A DNA stretch of 21,251 nt from Sivonenia sp049582005 (GTDB lineage: Bacteria > Cyanobacteriota > Cyanobacteriia > Gloeobacterales > PMM-0068), in assembly GCA_049582005.1 (NCBI GenBank), contig JBAUTB010000068.1:1-21251 (forward strand), read 5' to 3'. The translations under genes and the position numbers were made by a program. This document shows positions 14,428-21,251 of the stretch, piece by piece (within the stretch, counting starts at the first letter, position 1; every line of letters starts with the position of its first letter). Below the pieces are notes generated by a model, which saw only the letters and a list, made by a program, of their open reading frames with translations, was not told the DNA's origin and did no database searches.

Positions 14428-15984
14428 ATGAAATCTTTTGTCGAAGAACTAAACCTACTTATCCGTGCCCGCTATCCGATTGTCTATGTGCCCACCGCGG
14501 AAGAGGAACGCCTGGAACGGGCGATTGCCGAAGCCAGTGGTGAACGCAATCTATACTGTTGGGACTTTGTAGAAGGGTTCCAGATGGCAGGAATCGACAA
14601 AGGTAAAGCAAAGAGTAATCCTCTGCAAGCCTTGGAATTTATCGAAGAGAACCGTACAGATAGGGGCGCGGTGTTTGTGCTTAGGGACTATCACCGTTTT
14701 CTAGAAGATATTTCGATTGGTCGTAAGCTCCGCAATCTAGCCCGTCGACTGCGCTCAGAACCTAAAACCATTTTGATTACCGCGCCCAGAATTGCGATTC
14801 CCGATGACCTCGCTGAAGAATTAACCGTCCTAGAATTTTCTCTGCCGACTTTTGTCGAAATTCAGCAAGAGATAGAACAACTCCTCTCCGATCAAAACCT
14901 CAATCGCAGCACCAAAGAAGAACTGATCAAAGCCTGTCAGGGACTTACCCTGAACCGAATCCGGCAAGTCCTCGCAAAAACCCTCGTTAAAGAGAGTGCT
15001 CCTTGGTCAACAGGAGGACAAGCCTTGACGGGCCAAACCTTTGCCCAACTAAGTGAAGATCTGGATCTGATTTTGGAAGAAAAACGCCAAAAAATCCGTC
15101 AAACTCAAATTCTAGAATTCTATCCGGCGTCCGAGAATATCTCAGACATTGGCGGTTTGGGGGACTTAAAAGAATGGTTGATGCGTAGAGGTGCAGCCTT
15201 TAGTGAACAAGCTAGACGCTATGGCCTTCCTGCTCCCCGTGGCCTGCTGTTAGTCGGCATCCAAGGAACGGGAAAATCACTCACGGCTAAAGCGATCGCC
15301 CACCACTGGCATTTACCCCTGTTGCGTCTCGATGTGGGACGGCTCTTTGGGGGCTTGGTAGGAGAATCGGAATCCCGCACTCGCCAGATGATTCAACTGG
15401 CTGAAGCCCTCGCACCCTGTGTTTTGTGGATTGATGAAGTAGATAAAGCCTTTGGTGGTTTGGGAGGCCAAGGCGATGCAGGGACTTCCCGTCGCGTATT
15501 TGGTGCTTTCTTGACCTGGATGGCAGAAAAGAAAGCTCCGGTTTTTGTCGTAGCTACCGCCAACGATATTCAGAATTTACCGCCAGAGCTACTGCGCAAG
15601 GGCCGTTTTGACGAAATTTTCTTTATAGATCTACCGTCCCAAGAGGAACGGAAAGAAATTTTTGAAGTCCATCTCAATAAACTGAGGCCCACTACCATCC
15701 GCCAGTATGATCTAAGTCGCTTAGCCTACGAAGCTCCTGAATTCTCGGGAGCAGAGATAGAGCAGTGTCTGATTGAAGCTATGCATGCTGCTTTTAGCCA
15801 GAATCGAGATTTTACGGGAGATGATATCTTGCACGCCATTAGTCAGATGGTTCCCTTGGCGCGCACCTGCCAGGAACAAATACAACAGCTACAACATTGG
15901 GCACGTTCTGGCAAAGCCCGCCTCGCTTCGCGCAAATCAGGAGGCTTACTGGATATGGATATGACACGGAGACTCCCCGATTGA
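14428..15984 (+). CDS. ycf46: Ycf46-like AAA ATPase
   Basis: AAA-family ATPase of 518 residues in the Ycf46 group known from cyanobacteria and some algal plastids. The N-terminal domain (about 1-230) has the family opening LNLLIRARYPIVYVPTAEEE and a QQEIEQLL...LTLNRIRQVLAK helix set. The AAA module follows: Walker A GIQGTGKS (277-284), Walker B VLWIDEVDKA (D336, E337), and the second region of homology ending ELLRKGRFDE with the arginine finger, then a C-terminal lid (SGAEIEQCLIEAMHAAF). The precise role is unknown; work on cyanobacteria has linked it to photosynthetic carbon use. I prefer the ATG at 14428 to the upstream 14386, because the family begins MKxxxxELNLLI and 14386 would overlap the previous gene. 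Confidence 0.9.
   Translation: MKSFVEELNLLIRARYPIVYVPTAEEERLERAIAEASGERNLYCWDFVEGFQMAGIDKGKAKSNPLQALEFIEENRTDRGAVFVLRDYHRFLEDISIGRKLRNLARRLRSEPKTILITAPRIAIPDDLAEELTVLEFSLPTFVEIQQEIEQLLSDQNLNRSTKEELIKACQGLTLNRIRQVLAKTLVKESAPWSTGGQALTGQTFAQLSEDLDLILEEKRQKIRQTQILEFYPASENISDIGGLGDLKEWLMRRGAAFSEQARRYGLPAPRGLLLVGIQGTGKSLTAKAIAHHWHLPLLRLDVGRLFGGLVGESESRTRQMIQLAEALAPCVLWIDEVDKAFGGLGGQGDAGTSRRVFGAFLTWMAEKKAPVFVVATANDIQNLPPELLRKGRFDEIFFIDLPSQEERKEIFEVHLNKLRPTTIRQYDLSRLAYEAPEFSGAEIEQCLIEAMHAAFSQNRDFTGDDILHAISQMVPLARTCQEQIQQLQHWARSGKARLASRKSGGLLDMDMTRRLPD
15292..15299. repeat. HIP1 octamer GCGATCGC
   Basis: Exact HIP1 palindrome, inside the region coding for the helix after Walker A of the AAA ATPase. 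Confidence 0.6.
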
Positions 15985-17270
15985 CTTCTCTGCCTAAAAC
16001 CCTGGTGGCGAAGACCGCTCCCCTCAGCCGCTGGCCCCAGCTCTATGTTCCGACGCTGTATTTTGCCCAAGGATTGCCCTATACCCTTGTTAACTTAGTC
16101 TCCGCCGTGTTCTTCAAAAATCTGGGAGCGAGTAACGAATTTATTGGCTTGACCAGTTTTCTTTCCCTGCCCTGGGTACTTAAGCCGCTTTGGGGTCCTT
16201 TTATCGATTCCTCTGGGTCCCGTCGGAGTTGGATTCTTTGGATGCAGGCAGGATTGGCCATTCTTACAGGCTTGGCCGCGGTGGCTATTTCTACGCCCTT
16301 AGCCTTGCCTTTAGCTCTGGCTTTTTTTGTGGCGATGGGACTGGCTTCTGCCACCCAGGATATAGCGATGGATGGTTATTACCTGGATGCCTTGAACCAA
16401 GACCAACAGGCTTTGTACACGGGGGTTCGGGTCGCTGCCTATAAGATGGCCGTTCTATTTGGTACGGGCGGCTTAGTCTTTTTTGCGGGAGCTCTTGGAG
16501 AACAGACTTCTGTTTCTATGGGCTGGGCGATGGTGTTTGGGGGAACAGCCGCTCTTATGCTGGGTTTGTCCGCTTTCCATAGCTGGGGACTGCCTAGGCC
16601 GCTGACGAAGAAAGTCACGCCTGGACTGGGGAATTTCATAGAAGCCTTTCGGACCTACTTCTCCCAGCCTGCGATTTTAGTAATCACGCTGTACATCGTC
16701 ACCTTCCGCCTGGGCGATGCCTTTATGCTGAAGATGGCCCAACCTTTCTTGTTGGATACGCCAGCAAAAGGAGGGCTTGCCATTGCCACTAAAGATCTCG
16801 GCATCATCTATGGCACCTATGGCACCGCTTTTCTCCTGATTGGAGGAGTGGTTGGTGGATGGTTGGTCGCTCGTTATGGCATCAAAAAGTGCATCTTCCC
16901 GACGGCCCTCTTCCAAAACGGCGCCATTTTGCTCTACTGGTGGCTATCGATTGCCAAGCCTTCCCTTTGGGAAGTTGGCGTTGTCAATGCCATTGAACAG
17001 TTTGCCTATGGTTTAGGGACCGCAGCCTATACTGTATTTCTGATGCGAACCGTACGCCCTGATTCCGAATACAAAGGTGCGCACTATGCCATCGCGACAG
17101 GACTGATGGCTTTAGGTCTTTTACTTCCTGGTGCGGTCAGTGGTTATCTGGAAACGGCTTTAGGCTACAGTAACTTTTTCTTAGTAAGTTTTCTGGTTGC
17201 GATCCCTGGCTTGATTACCATCTTCTTCCTGCCTGCCAGCATCATGAACGAACCAGAGAAGAAAAGTTAG
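15981..17270 (+). CDS. AmpG-like MFS transporter
   Basis: Polytopic transporter of about 429 residues with twelve predicted helices. The opening YVPTLYFAQGLPYTLVN, the WVLKPLWGPFIDSSGSRRSW loop (MFS motif A-like) and ATQDIAMDGYYLDAL match the AmpG/PAT branch of the major facilitator superfamily. Members import muropeptides (AmpG) or acetyl-CoA; the substrate here is not proven. I place the start at a TTG (15981) that overlaps the AAA stop as TTGA and has GGAG nine bases upstream (15968-15971). An ATG at 15897 in the same frame would read through 28 residues inside the AAA gene and is less likely. Translational coupling with the AAA ATPase follows from the overlap. Confidence 0.85.
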   Translation: MTSLPKTLVAKTAPLSRWPQLYVPTLYFAQGLPYTLVNLVSAVFFKNLGASNEFIGLTSFLSLPWVLKPLWGPFIDSSGSRRSWILWMQAGLAILTGLAAVAISTPLALPLALAFFVAMGLASATQDIAMDGYYLDALNQDQQALYTGVRVAAYKMAVLFGTGGLVFFAGALGEQTSVSMGWAMVFGGTAALMLGLSAFHSWGLPRPLTKKVTPGLGNFIEAFRTYFSQPAILVITLYIVTFRLGDAFMLKMAQPFLLDTPAKGGLAIATKDLGIIYGTYGTAFLLIGGVVGGWLVARYGIKKCIFPTALFQNGAILLYWWLSIAKPSLWEVGVVNAIEQFAYGLGTAAYTVFLMRTVRPDSEYKGAHYAIATGLMALGLLLPGAVSGYLETALGYSNFFLVSFLVAIPGLITIFFLPASIMNEPEKKS

Positions 17271-17415
17271 GGTTAAGCGTAGTCGTGTCTGGCAGGCGCA
17301 GCCGGTAAACCCGACCTGTATTTTATGGGCAGTATAAATCAAGGGCAGCATTGAACCTGACACAAGCTATTCCTGTCAAAAAAATGAGAAACACTCGTTG
17401 AGGAGCACCTTGCTT

Positions 17416-17715
17416 GTGAAAAAATTTATATATGCTGCCCTCTGTGCAACAGCCCTGTTAATGCCTCCCGTCGCTTCTGCTGGACCAATTCGGCATCGTA
17501 TAGTCCATCAAGAACAACGGATTTATCAAGGGGTACAGAATGGAAGCCTTACGGCCAAGGAGTATCGCAACTTACAGCGTCGAGAGCAATCTATTGCTGC
17601 CCAACGCTACCGGGATATCCATGATGGGGGTGGGCTAAACCGTTATGAACAGCAACACCTCAACGCCCGCCAAAATAATGTTTCTCAAGCTATTTATCGC
17701 GATAAACATGACTAA
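17416..17715 (+). CDS. small secreted protein with charged helical repeats
   Basis: Predicted periplasmic or exported protein of 99 residues. A classic Sec signal peptide (MKKFIYAALCATALLMPPVASA) ends in an AxA-type site. The mature part has two similar helix-turn units, each with a Gly-containing turn before an acid-rich helix (QNGSLTAKEYRNLQRRE and GGGLNRYEQQHLNAR), and ends SQAIYRDKHD. I have seen this pattern in short bacterial periplasmic proteins of unknown function. The start is a GTG at 17416 with GAGGAG (17400-17405) ten bases upstream; TTG codons at 17398 and 17410 are in frame but fit worse. It has no clear operon partner. A two-tier hairpin follows the stop. Confidence 0.75.
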   Translation: MKKFIYAALCATALLMPPVASAGPIRHRIVHQEQRIYQGVQNGSLTAKEYRNLQRREQSIAAQRYRDIHDGGGLNRYEQQHLNARQNNVSQAIYRDKHD

Positions 17716-17740
17716 AGCGCAATCAAAAATGATTAGGGGA

Positions 17741-17780
17741 GCCCATCTAAACTGTTTGTGACGCACAAAATAGGATGGGC
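17741..17780 (+). other. two-tier stem-loop before the DUF92 gene
   Basis: Outer stem: GCCCATC (17741-17747) with GATGGGC (17774-17780). Inner stem: TTTGTG (17755-17760) with CACAAA (17764-17769) around ACG. No T-run follows. It lies 25 bases after the small secreted protein gene and 40 before the DUF92 start, so it could end one transcript or sit in the leader of the next. Confidence 0.5.
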
Positions 17781-17820
17781 GTATGCTGAGGGCAGGTGAA
17801 AGACCCGTTTCTCGGACAAT

Positions 17821-18537
17821 ATGGAAAACTGGCTTATAGCGATAGTACTGAATACGGTACTTTTAGGGATTGCCTATATCGCTCCTGTCAAAGTACTCAC
17901 CCCCATGGGATTACTCCATGCCTGGTTTCTGGGAGTGATGATTTGGGGTATTTTGGGTGCGCCCGGATATGCCGTGGTGTTTTTCTATTTGATCGCTGGC
18001 TCTGCGGTCACTAAACTGGGATACGCCCGTAAACAAGCCTTGGGTATTGCCGAAAAACGGGGAGGAGCGAGAGGACCGGCTAATTTGTGGGGGTCAGCGT
18101 TGACCGGATTGGTCTGTGCTTTTGGCTATCTGTGGCAACCGAATCCTCTTTGGCTTGTGGCCTATGTCGCAAGTTTCAGTACCAAATTATCGGATACCGT
18201 AGCCAGTGAAGTCGGCAAAACTTATGGGAAGAGGACTTATCTGATTACTACGTTGAAGCCTGTTCCACCCGGCACGGAAGGCGCGGTCAGCTTAGAAGGA
18301 ACTCTCGCCGGGATTGCGGCCTCTATCGTGATCGCGGTTCTTGGCTGGGCCATCGGGCTGATTTCGCCGATTACCATTCTCTGGTGCGTCATTGCTGCTT
18401 TTGTTGCCACCACCATGGAGTCTCTCTTGGGTACGATCCAAGACCAATTGAAGCTGACCAATGAAGTGGTAAATGGTATCAATACGGCGATTGGGGCTCT
18501 GAGTGCTTGGAGTCTAGCTTTGCTCTTTGGGATTTGA
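17821..18537 (+). CDS. DUF92 membrane protein, VTE6/phytyl-phosphate kinase type
   Basis: Integral membrane protein of 238 residues with six or seven helices. It carries the DUF92 signatures KRGGARGPANLWGSALTGL, FSTKLSDTVASEVGKTYGKRTYLIT (conserved DTxASE-G core) and PGTEGAVSLEGTLAG. Plant VTE6 and cyanobacterial relatives phosphorylate phytyl phosphate to phytyl diphosphate for tocopherol and chlorophyll recycling; that role is inferred here from the family. The ATG at 17821 is followed directly by the first helix. The gene converges on znuB and overlaps its 3' end by 24 bases. An imperfect hairpin (18545-18568) just beyond its stop lies inside znuB coding sequence. Confidence 0.88.
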   Translation: MENWLIAIVLNTVLLGIAYIAPVKVLTPMGLLHAWFLGVMIWGILGAPGYAVVFFYLIAGSAVTKLGYARKQALGIAEKRGGARGPANLWGSALTGLVCAFGYLWQPNPLWLVAYVASFSTKLSDTVASEVGKTYGKRTYLITTLKPVPPGTEGAVSLEGTLAGIAASIVIAVLGWAIGLISPITILWCVIAAFVATTMESLLGTIQDQLKLTNEVVNGINTAIGALSAWSLALLFGI

Positions 18538-19398
18538 AGAATCTCTCTTCGCTTCACTGCGTAAAGAGGGTAAGGGAAAACCAATCCATGGCCATACTTT
18601 AGACAGCAGCAAAGCACCTAAGAAAATAGATACCTGGACTAAGACAATAGTAGGGCCAGAGGAAGTATTGAATAGGCCAGAAAAAAGCATGCCGAAAATA
18701 GCACTGGAGCAGCCCAATAGTGTACCCAGGGTGAGAAAGGAAGTGAACTTATGGGTCAATAGTTTAGCGCTAGCCGGAGGAATTACTAGAAAAGCATTCA
18801 CCAAGAGGATGCCAATCGCTTTGATCGCTACGGCTACGACTAAAGAGAGCAAGATCGTAAAGATATAGCGATAGAAGCGTACGGGAACGCCCTGTACGAT
18901 AGCCATCTGTTGATTGAGGGTAAGTAAAACTTGCTCTTTCAGGGTGATAAGAAGAAATAAGGCACAGACCAGCAGCAGGACCAGACACTTATAGATATCC
19001 CACTCATTGACAGCCAGAATATCTCCGAATAAGAAGTTAAATAGGCTCCCTCGATAGCCGGATATAAAGCCAATCAGAATGATCCCAACGGCGATAGAGC
19101 CAGATAGCATAGTGCTAAGAATGATTTCTGAATTCAGGTCTGATTTCTCGGTAAAATATTGCAGTCCTAAGCCCAAGAGAAGAATACAGGGTGCAATCAG
19201 CCAGTCAGGATTGACGCCCAAAAGAACTCCCATGGCAATGCCAACAATGGCCGCATGACCAACGGTATGACTGAAAAAAGTCAGTTGGCGTAAAATCACA
19301 AAACTTCCTAACAAGGCTCCTAAGATCCCCATCAGGCCCCCTGCGATTATGGCCCGTTGCATAAATCCTTGCTGAAGTAGGTCTAGCAGGTTTTCCAT
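18514..19398 (-). CDS. znuB: zinc/manganese ABC transporter permease
   Basis: Membrane subunit of a metal-type ABC importer (ABC-3 family: ZnuB, MntB, TroC), 294 residues and about eight or nine helices. Family marks include GSFVILRQLTFFSHTVGHAAIVGIA near residue 40, LNSEIILSTMLSG, LFGDILAV and GILLVNAFLVIPPASAKLLT. It should pass Zn2+ (or Mn2+) across the inner membrane when driven by the ATPase encoded just upstream. Its ATG shares one base with the ATPase stop (TAATG), a translational coupling signal. The last residues after WPWIGFPLP are hydrophilic and overlap the convergent DUF92 gene. No substrate-binding protein gene (znuA) is in the window. Zinc is inferred from the Zur-like box upstream. 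Confidence 0.9.
   Translation of the reverse strand: MENLLDLLQQGFMQRAIIAGGLMGILGALLGSFVILRQLTFFSHTVGHAAIVGIAMGVLLGVNPDWLIAPCILLLGLGLQYFTEKSDLNSEIILSTMLSGSIAVGIILIGFISGYRGSLFNFLFGDILAVNEWDIYKCLVLLLVCALFLLITLKEQVLLTLNQQMAIVQGVPVRFYRYIFTILLSLVVAVAIKAIGILLVNAFLVIPPASAKLLTHKFTSFLTLGTLLGCSSAIFGMLFSGLFNTSSGPTIVLVQVSIFLGALLLSKVWPWIGFPLPSLRSEAKRDSSNPKEQS
18545..18568. other. imperfect hairpin after the DUF92 stop
   Basis: CTCTTCGC (18545-18552) pairs with GCG (18559-18561) and AAGAG (18564-18568), leaving a two-base bulge and a TTCACT loop. It begins eight bases after the DUF92 stop and lies within the final codons of znuB. It may end the DUF92 transcript. Confidence 0.3.
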
Positions 19399-20129
19399 TA
19401 ATGCTGGTGATGATAACGGGTACGATTTGGACCATAGGCCAACAGTAGGCTTTCATCGGATAACGCTTCTGCTGGGGTTCCTTGGCAAACCACGCGCTGA
19501 TTGAGGCAAACCACGCGGTCACAGGAACGACTCACCATATCCAAGTCGTGGGATATCTGGAGAATTGTCCAGTGCTCCTGCATCCGCAGTTCTTCCAGGA
19601 GTTGATAAAAGGATTCTTCCGCTTGGGGGTCCAATCCCGCCGGAGCTTCATCGAGAATGAGTAGCTTACGGGGATGCACCAGACAGTAGGCCAGGAGGAC
19701 GCGTTTGGTTTCTCCCCCGGAAAGATTGCCCAAGGGCTTATCGGCTAGATACAGGGCATTGACCCTGATCAAGGCCCGCTCTACCGCTGGCTTATCCTGC
19801 TTCCCCCAAGCGCGCTTGGGAATCCCTAAAGCGACGAATTCCGCTACGGTAATCGGAAATGTGCGGTCAAAAGGCAGATTTTGGGGAACATAACCGATGG
19901 CCTGCCGTCCTTCTCCCAACTGTTCCAAAGAACGGCCAAACAGACGAACAGTACCGGATTCGACGGGGATTAAACCGAGCATCGCTTGCACTAAAGTGCT
20001 CTTTCCTGCTCCGTTGGGACCAACGAGTGCGGTAGAGGAACCTTCTTCTAAATTCAGCGAAACATGAGAGAGCGCAATCTGCGTTCCCTGCCGAACCGTT
20101 AGGTCTTCCACCTGGACTAGAGCACTCAA
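19398..20129 (-). CDS. znuC: zinc/manganese ABC transporter ATPase
   Basis: ABC ATPase of 243 residues paired with the permease gene that follows it. Walker A GPNGAGKST (37-45), Q-loop PQNLPFDRT near 82-90 as in metal-type ATPases, signature LSGGE (136-140), Walker B LLILDEAPAGLD (D160, E161) and switch H194 are all present. The C-terminus is His-rich (YHHQH), a possible metal-sensing tail. The start appears to be a TTG at 20129 with AGGG seven bases upstream; a TAG stop lies four codons before it, and GTG at 20111 is the only close alternative. The operon probably starts under the Zur/Fur-type box about 105 bases upstream. Confidence 0.92.
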   Translation of the reverse strand: MSALVQVEDLTVRQGTQIALSHVSLNLEEGSSTALVGPNGAGKSTLVQAMLGLIPVESGTVRLFGRSLEQLGEGRQAIGYVPQNLPFDRTFPITVAEFVALGIPKRAWGKQDKPAVERALIRVNALYLADKPLGNLSGGETKRVLLAYCLVHPRKLLILDEAPAGLDPQAEESFYQLLEELRMQEHWTILQISHDLDMVSRSCDRVVCLNQRVVCQGTPAEALSDESLLLAYGPNRTRYHHQH

Positions 20130-20223
20130 AGCGATACCCTATATGAAGTTTAGATTTCAGCCAATCTTGAGTCTGAGCAGTGATCCAAGACGGCTATGGT
20201 TGAGGCAACAAACATAAAAGCCT

Positions 20224-21251
20224 ATGCATAAAAAGGATAATGATTCTCATTCGAGCATACAAGGAAATGTTATAAGTTGCACGCCTGCCTTTCGCTCTAA
20301 GCTTTTGGATTGGTATACGAGCGCTCAACGCACCTTGCCCTGGCGCATAAACCAGGAACCATATCGGGTCTGGCTTTCAGAAATCATGCTTCAGCAGACC
20401 AGGGTAGACCAAGCTATTCCGTACTATGAACGCTTTCTTGCTCAGTTCCCAACGTTGCAAACTTTGGCTGAGGCCGATTTGCAGGAAGTACTCAAAGCCT
20501 GGGAAGGCTTGGGGTACTACAGCCGTGCCCGTAATCTCCATCAGGCCGCTCAAACCATTCATGCTCAAGGTTGGCCTCAGGATTATCAAGGTTGGCGGTC
20601 TTTGTCCGGGGTGGGTGACTACACCGCCCGTGCCGTCGGTTCCATCGTCCTCGGTCTAGCTTTGGGAGCGGTGGATGGCAACATCCGCCGAGTATATAGC
20701 CGTCTTCTGGGCATGGAAATCTTCCGTCCTCCAGAACTGCAAAGGCTGGCAGACTCCCTGGTAGACCCCGTGCAGCCAGGAGCTTTTAATCAAGCACTGA
20801 TGGATCTAGGCGCTAGTATCTGTACACCCCAAAATCCCCGCTGTCTTTTGTGCCCCATACAAGATTTTTGCGAGGGCTATGCTCAAGGCCGCGTAGAAGC
20901 ATTACCCGCCAAAGTCCAAAGAGCTAAGATACCCCATCGCCAATTTCTCGTGGTCCTCCATAAAACCTCTGCAGGTATCTACATTCGCAAACGTCCAGAA
21001 AAAGGACTGTTGGGGGGACTGTGGGAACTACCCAATGTAGAAATAAAGCGTGAAATTTTCTCTGGGGTTGAAATACAAGGTCTGACGCCGAAGACTTTGC
21101 ACACCAAAGTAGAACATCGCTATACCCACTTTCAGTCCACACTCTGGGTCTATGAAGGTCATCTTAGTGTTGGACTTCAATCGGCCTGTGTCTTGGCAGC
21201 CTGGAAGGAGCTTGAGCAATATCCCTTTTCCCGCGCTTTTCAGAAGGTTTT
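20224..21251 (+). CDS. mutY: A/G-specific adenine glycosylase MutY (partial, cut by right edge)
   Basis: Base-excision repair enzyme that removes adenine paired with 8-oxoguanine; 342 codons are visible before the window ends. The HhH-GPD core has the catalytic Glu in LSEIMLQQTR (E53), the hairpin LSGVGDYTARAV (127-138) and the catalytic Asp in VDGNIRRV (D151). The [4Fe-4S] ligands C200, C207, C210 and C216 follow the Cx6Cx2Cx5C rule. A C-terminal NUDIX-like domain starts near 240 (RQFLVVLHK...GGLWELPNVE). The only good start is the ATG at 20224, giving about 22 residues before the usual FRxxLLDWY opening. These first codons coincide with the Zur/Fur-type box. It is divergent from znuC. Confidence 0.93.
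   Translation, partial: MHKKDNDSHSSIQGNVISCTPAFRSKLLDWYTSAQRTLPWRINQEPYRVWLSEIMLQQTRVDQAIPYYERFLAQFPTLQTLAEADLQEVLKAWEGLGYYSRARNLHQAAQTIHAQGWPQDYQGWRSLSGVGDYTARAVGSIVLGLALGAVDGNIRRVYSRLLGMEIFRPPELQRLADSLVDPVQPGAFNQALMDLGASICTPQNPRCLLCPIQDFCEGYAQGRVEALPAKVQRAKIPHRQFLVVLHKTSAGIYIRKRPEKGLLGGLWELPNVEIKREIFSGVEIQGLTPKTLHTKVEHRYTHFQSTLWVYEGHLSVGLQSACVLAAWKELEQYPFSRAFQKV
20236..20254 (-). promoter_or_regulatory. Zur/Fur-type operator upstream of znuC
   Basis: GATAATGATTCTCATTCGA matches the Fur-superfamily consensus GATAATGATNATCATTATC at 15 of 19 positions, counting the central N, and contains the near-palindrome ATAATGATTCTCAT. Its place before a znuCB operon points to Zur (zinc repressor) rather than Fur. 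It lies about 105 bases upstream of the znuC start, inside the first codons of mutY on the other strand. Confidence 0.65.

Noticed and set aside
15897..15980. upstream ATG for the AmpG-like transporter
   Set aside because: The added residues lie out of frame inside the AAA gene and do not resemble the family; TTG at 15981 has a ribosome-binding site.
1..21251. CRISPR array, tRNA or rRNA gene, transposon
   Set aside because: No regularly spaced repeats, no T-loop (GGTTCRA) with a matching acceptor stem, and no transposase or terminal repeats were found by reading the sequence.

Overview
The window looks like the chromosome of a cyanobacterium. The pointers are a Ycf46-type AAA protein next to a small ORF of a type I associate with cyanobacteria, a DUF92/VTE6-type membrane protein (tocopherol/phytyl metabolism in phototrophs), a short RRM RNA-binding protein, a Uma2-family protein, a Cys4 protein of cyanobacterial DUF6464 type, and two HIP1 octamers (GCGATCGC). 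Base composition is intermediate, with AT-rich spacers. I cannot name the genus; an early-branching lineage is possible but unproven. No rRNA, tRNA, CRISPR array, insertion sequence or prophage gene is visible.

Layout. (1) 1-795: AT-rich non-coding DNA after a possible gene C-terminus (1-132), with two TATAAT boxes and two small hairpins. (2) 796-5045, + strand: rhomboid protease, SpoU/TrmH-type RNA methyltransferase, [2Fe-2S] protein, YidD, Cys4 membrane protein and threonyl-tRNA synthetase, mostly a few bases apart. A strong double hairpin (5052-5147) separates this set from a convergent RRM protein gene. (3) 5745-7169: tRNA CCA-adding enzyme, then a 391-bp AT-rich spacer with a good promoter. 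(4) 7561-10930: a division/cell-wall operon rsmH - bitopic FtsL-like protein - ftsI, with the first two genes overlapping by 68 bp. (5) 11.0-14.2 kb: an accessory stretch holding a small ABM-like protein gene with different codon use, a GDSL/SGNH hydrolase, a Uma2 protein and an N-truncated ParE-like toxin, with two hairpins ending in CTAAC/GTTAG on either side of the hydrolase gene. (6) 14213-17270: small cyanobacterial ORF, Ycf46-like AAA ATPase and AmpG-like transporter, tightly packed. (7) 17416-18537: small secreted protein and DUF92 protein. (8) 18514-20129, minus strand: zinc/manganese ABC transporter permease and ATPase (znuB, znuC), then the divergent mutY, cut by the right edge. A Zur/Fur-type box lies in the first codons of mutY.

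Most of the window is housekeeping: translation and tRNA maturation (thrS, cca, rsmH, SpoU methyltransferase), membrane and cell-wall assembly (yidD, ftsI, FtsL-like), DNA repair (mutY) and metal uptake (znuBC). The most interesting points are the FtsL candidate inside the rsmH-ftsI cluster, the metal-regulator box embedded in the mutY start, the accessory stretch with its attC-reminiscent hairpins, and several undescribed RNA-scale inverted repeats. I do not see a clear new multi-gene system.
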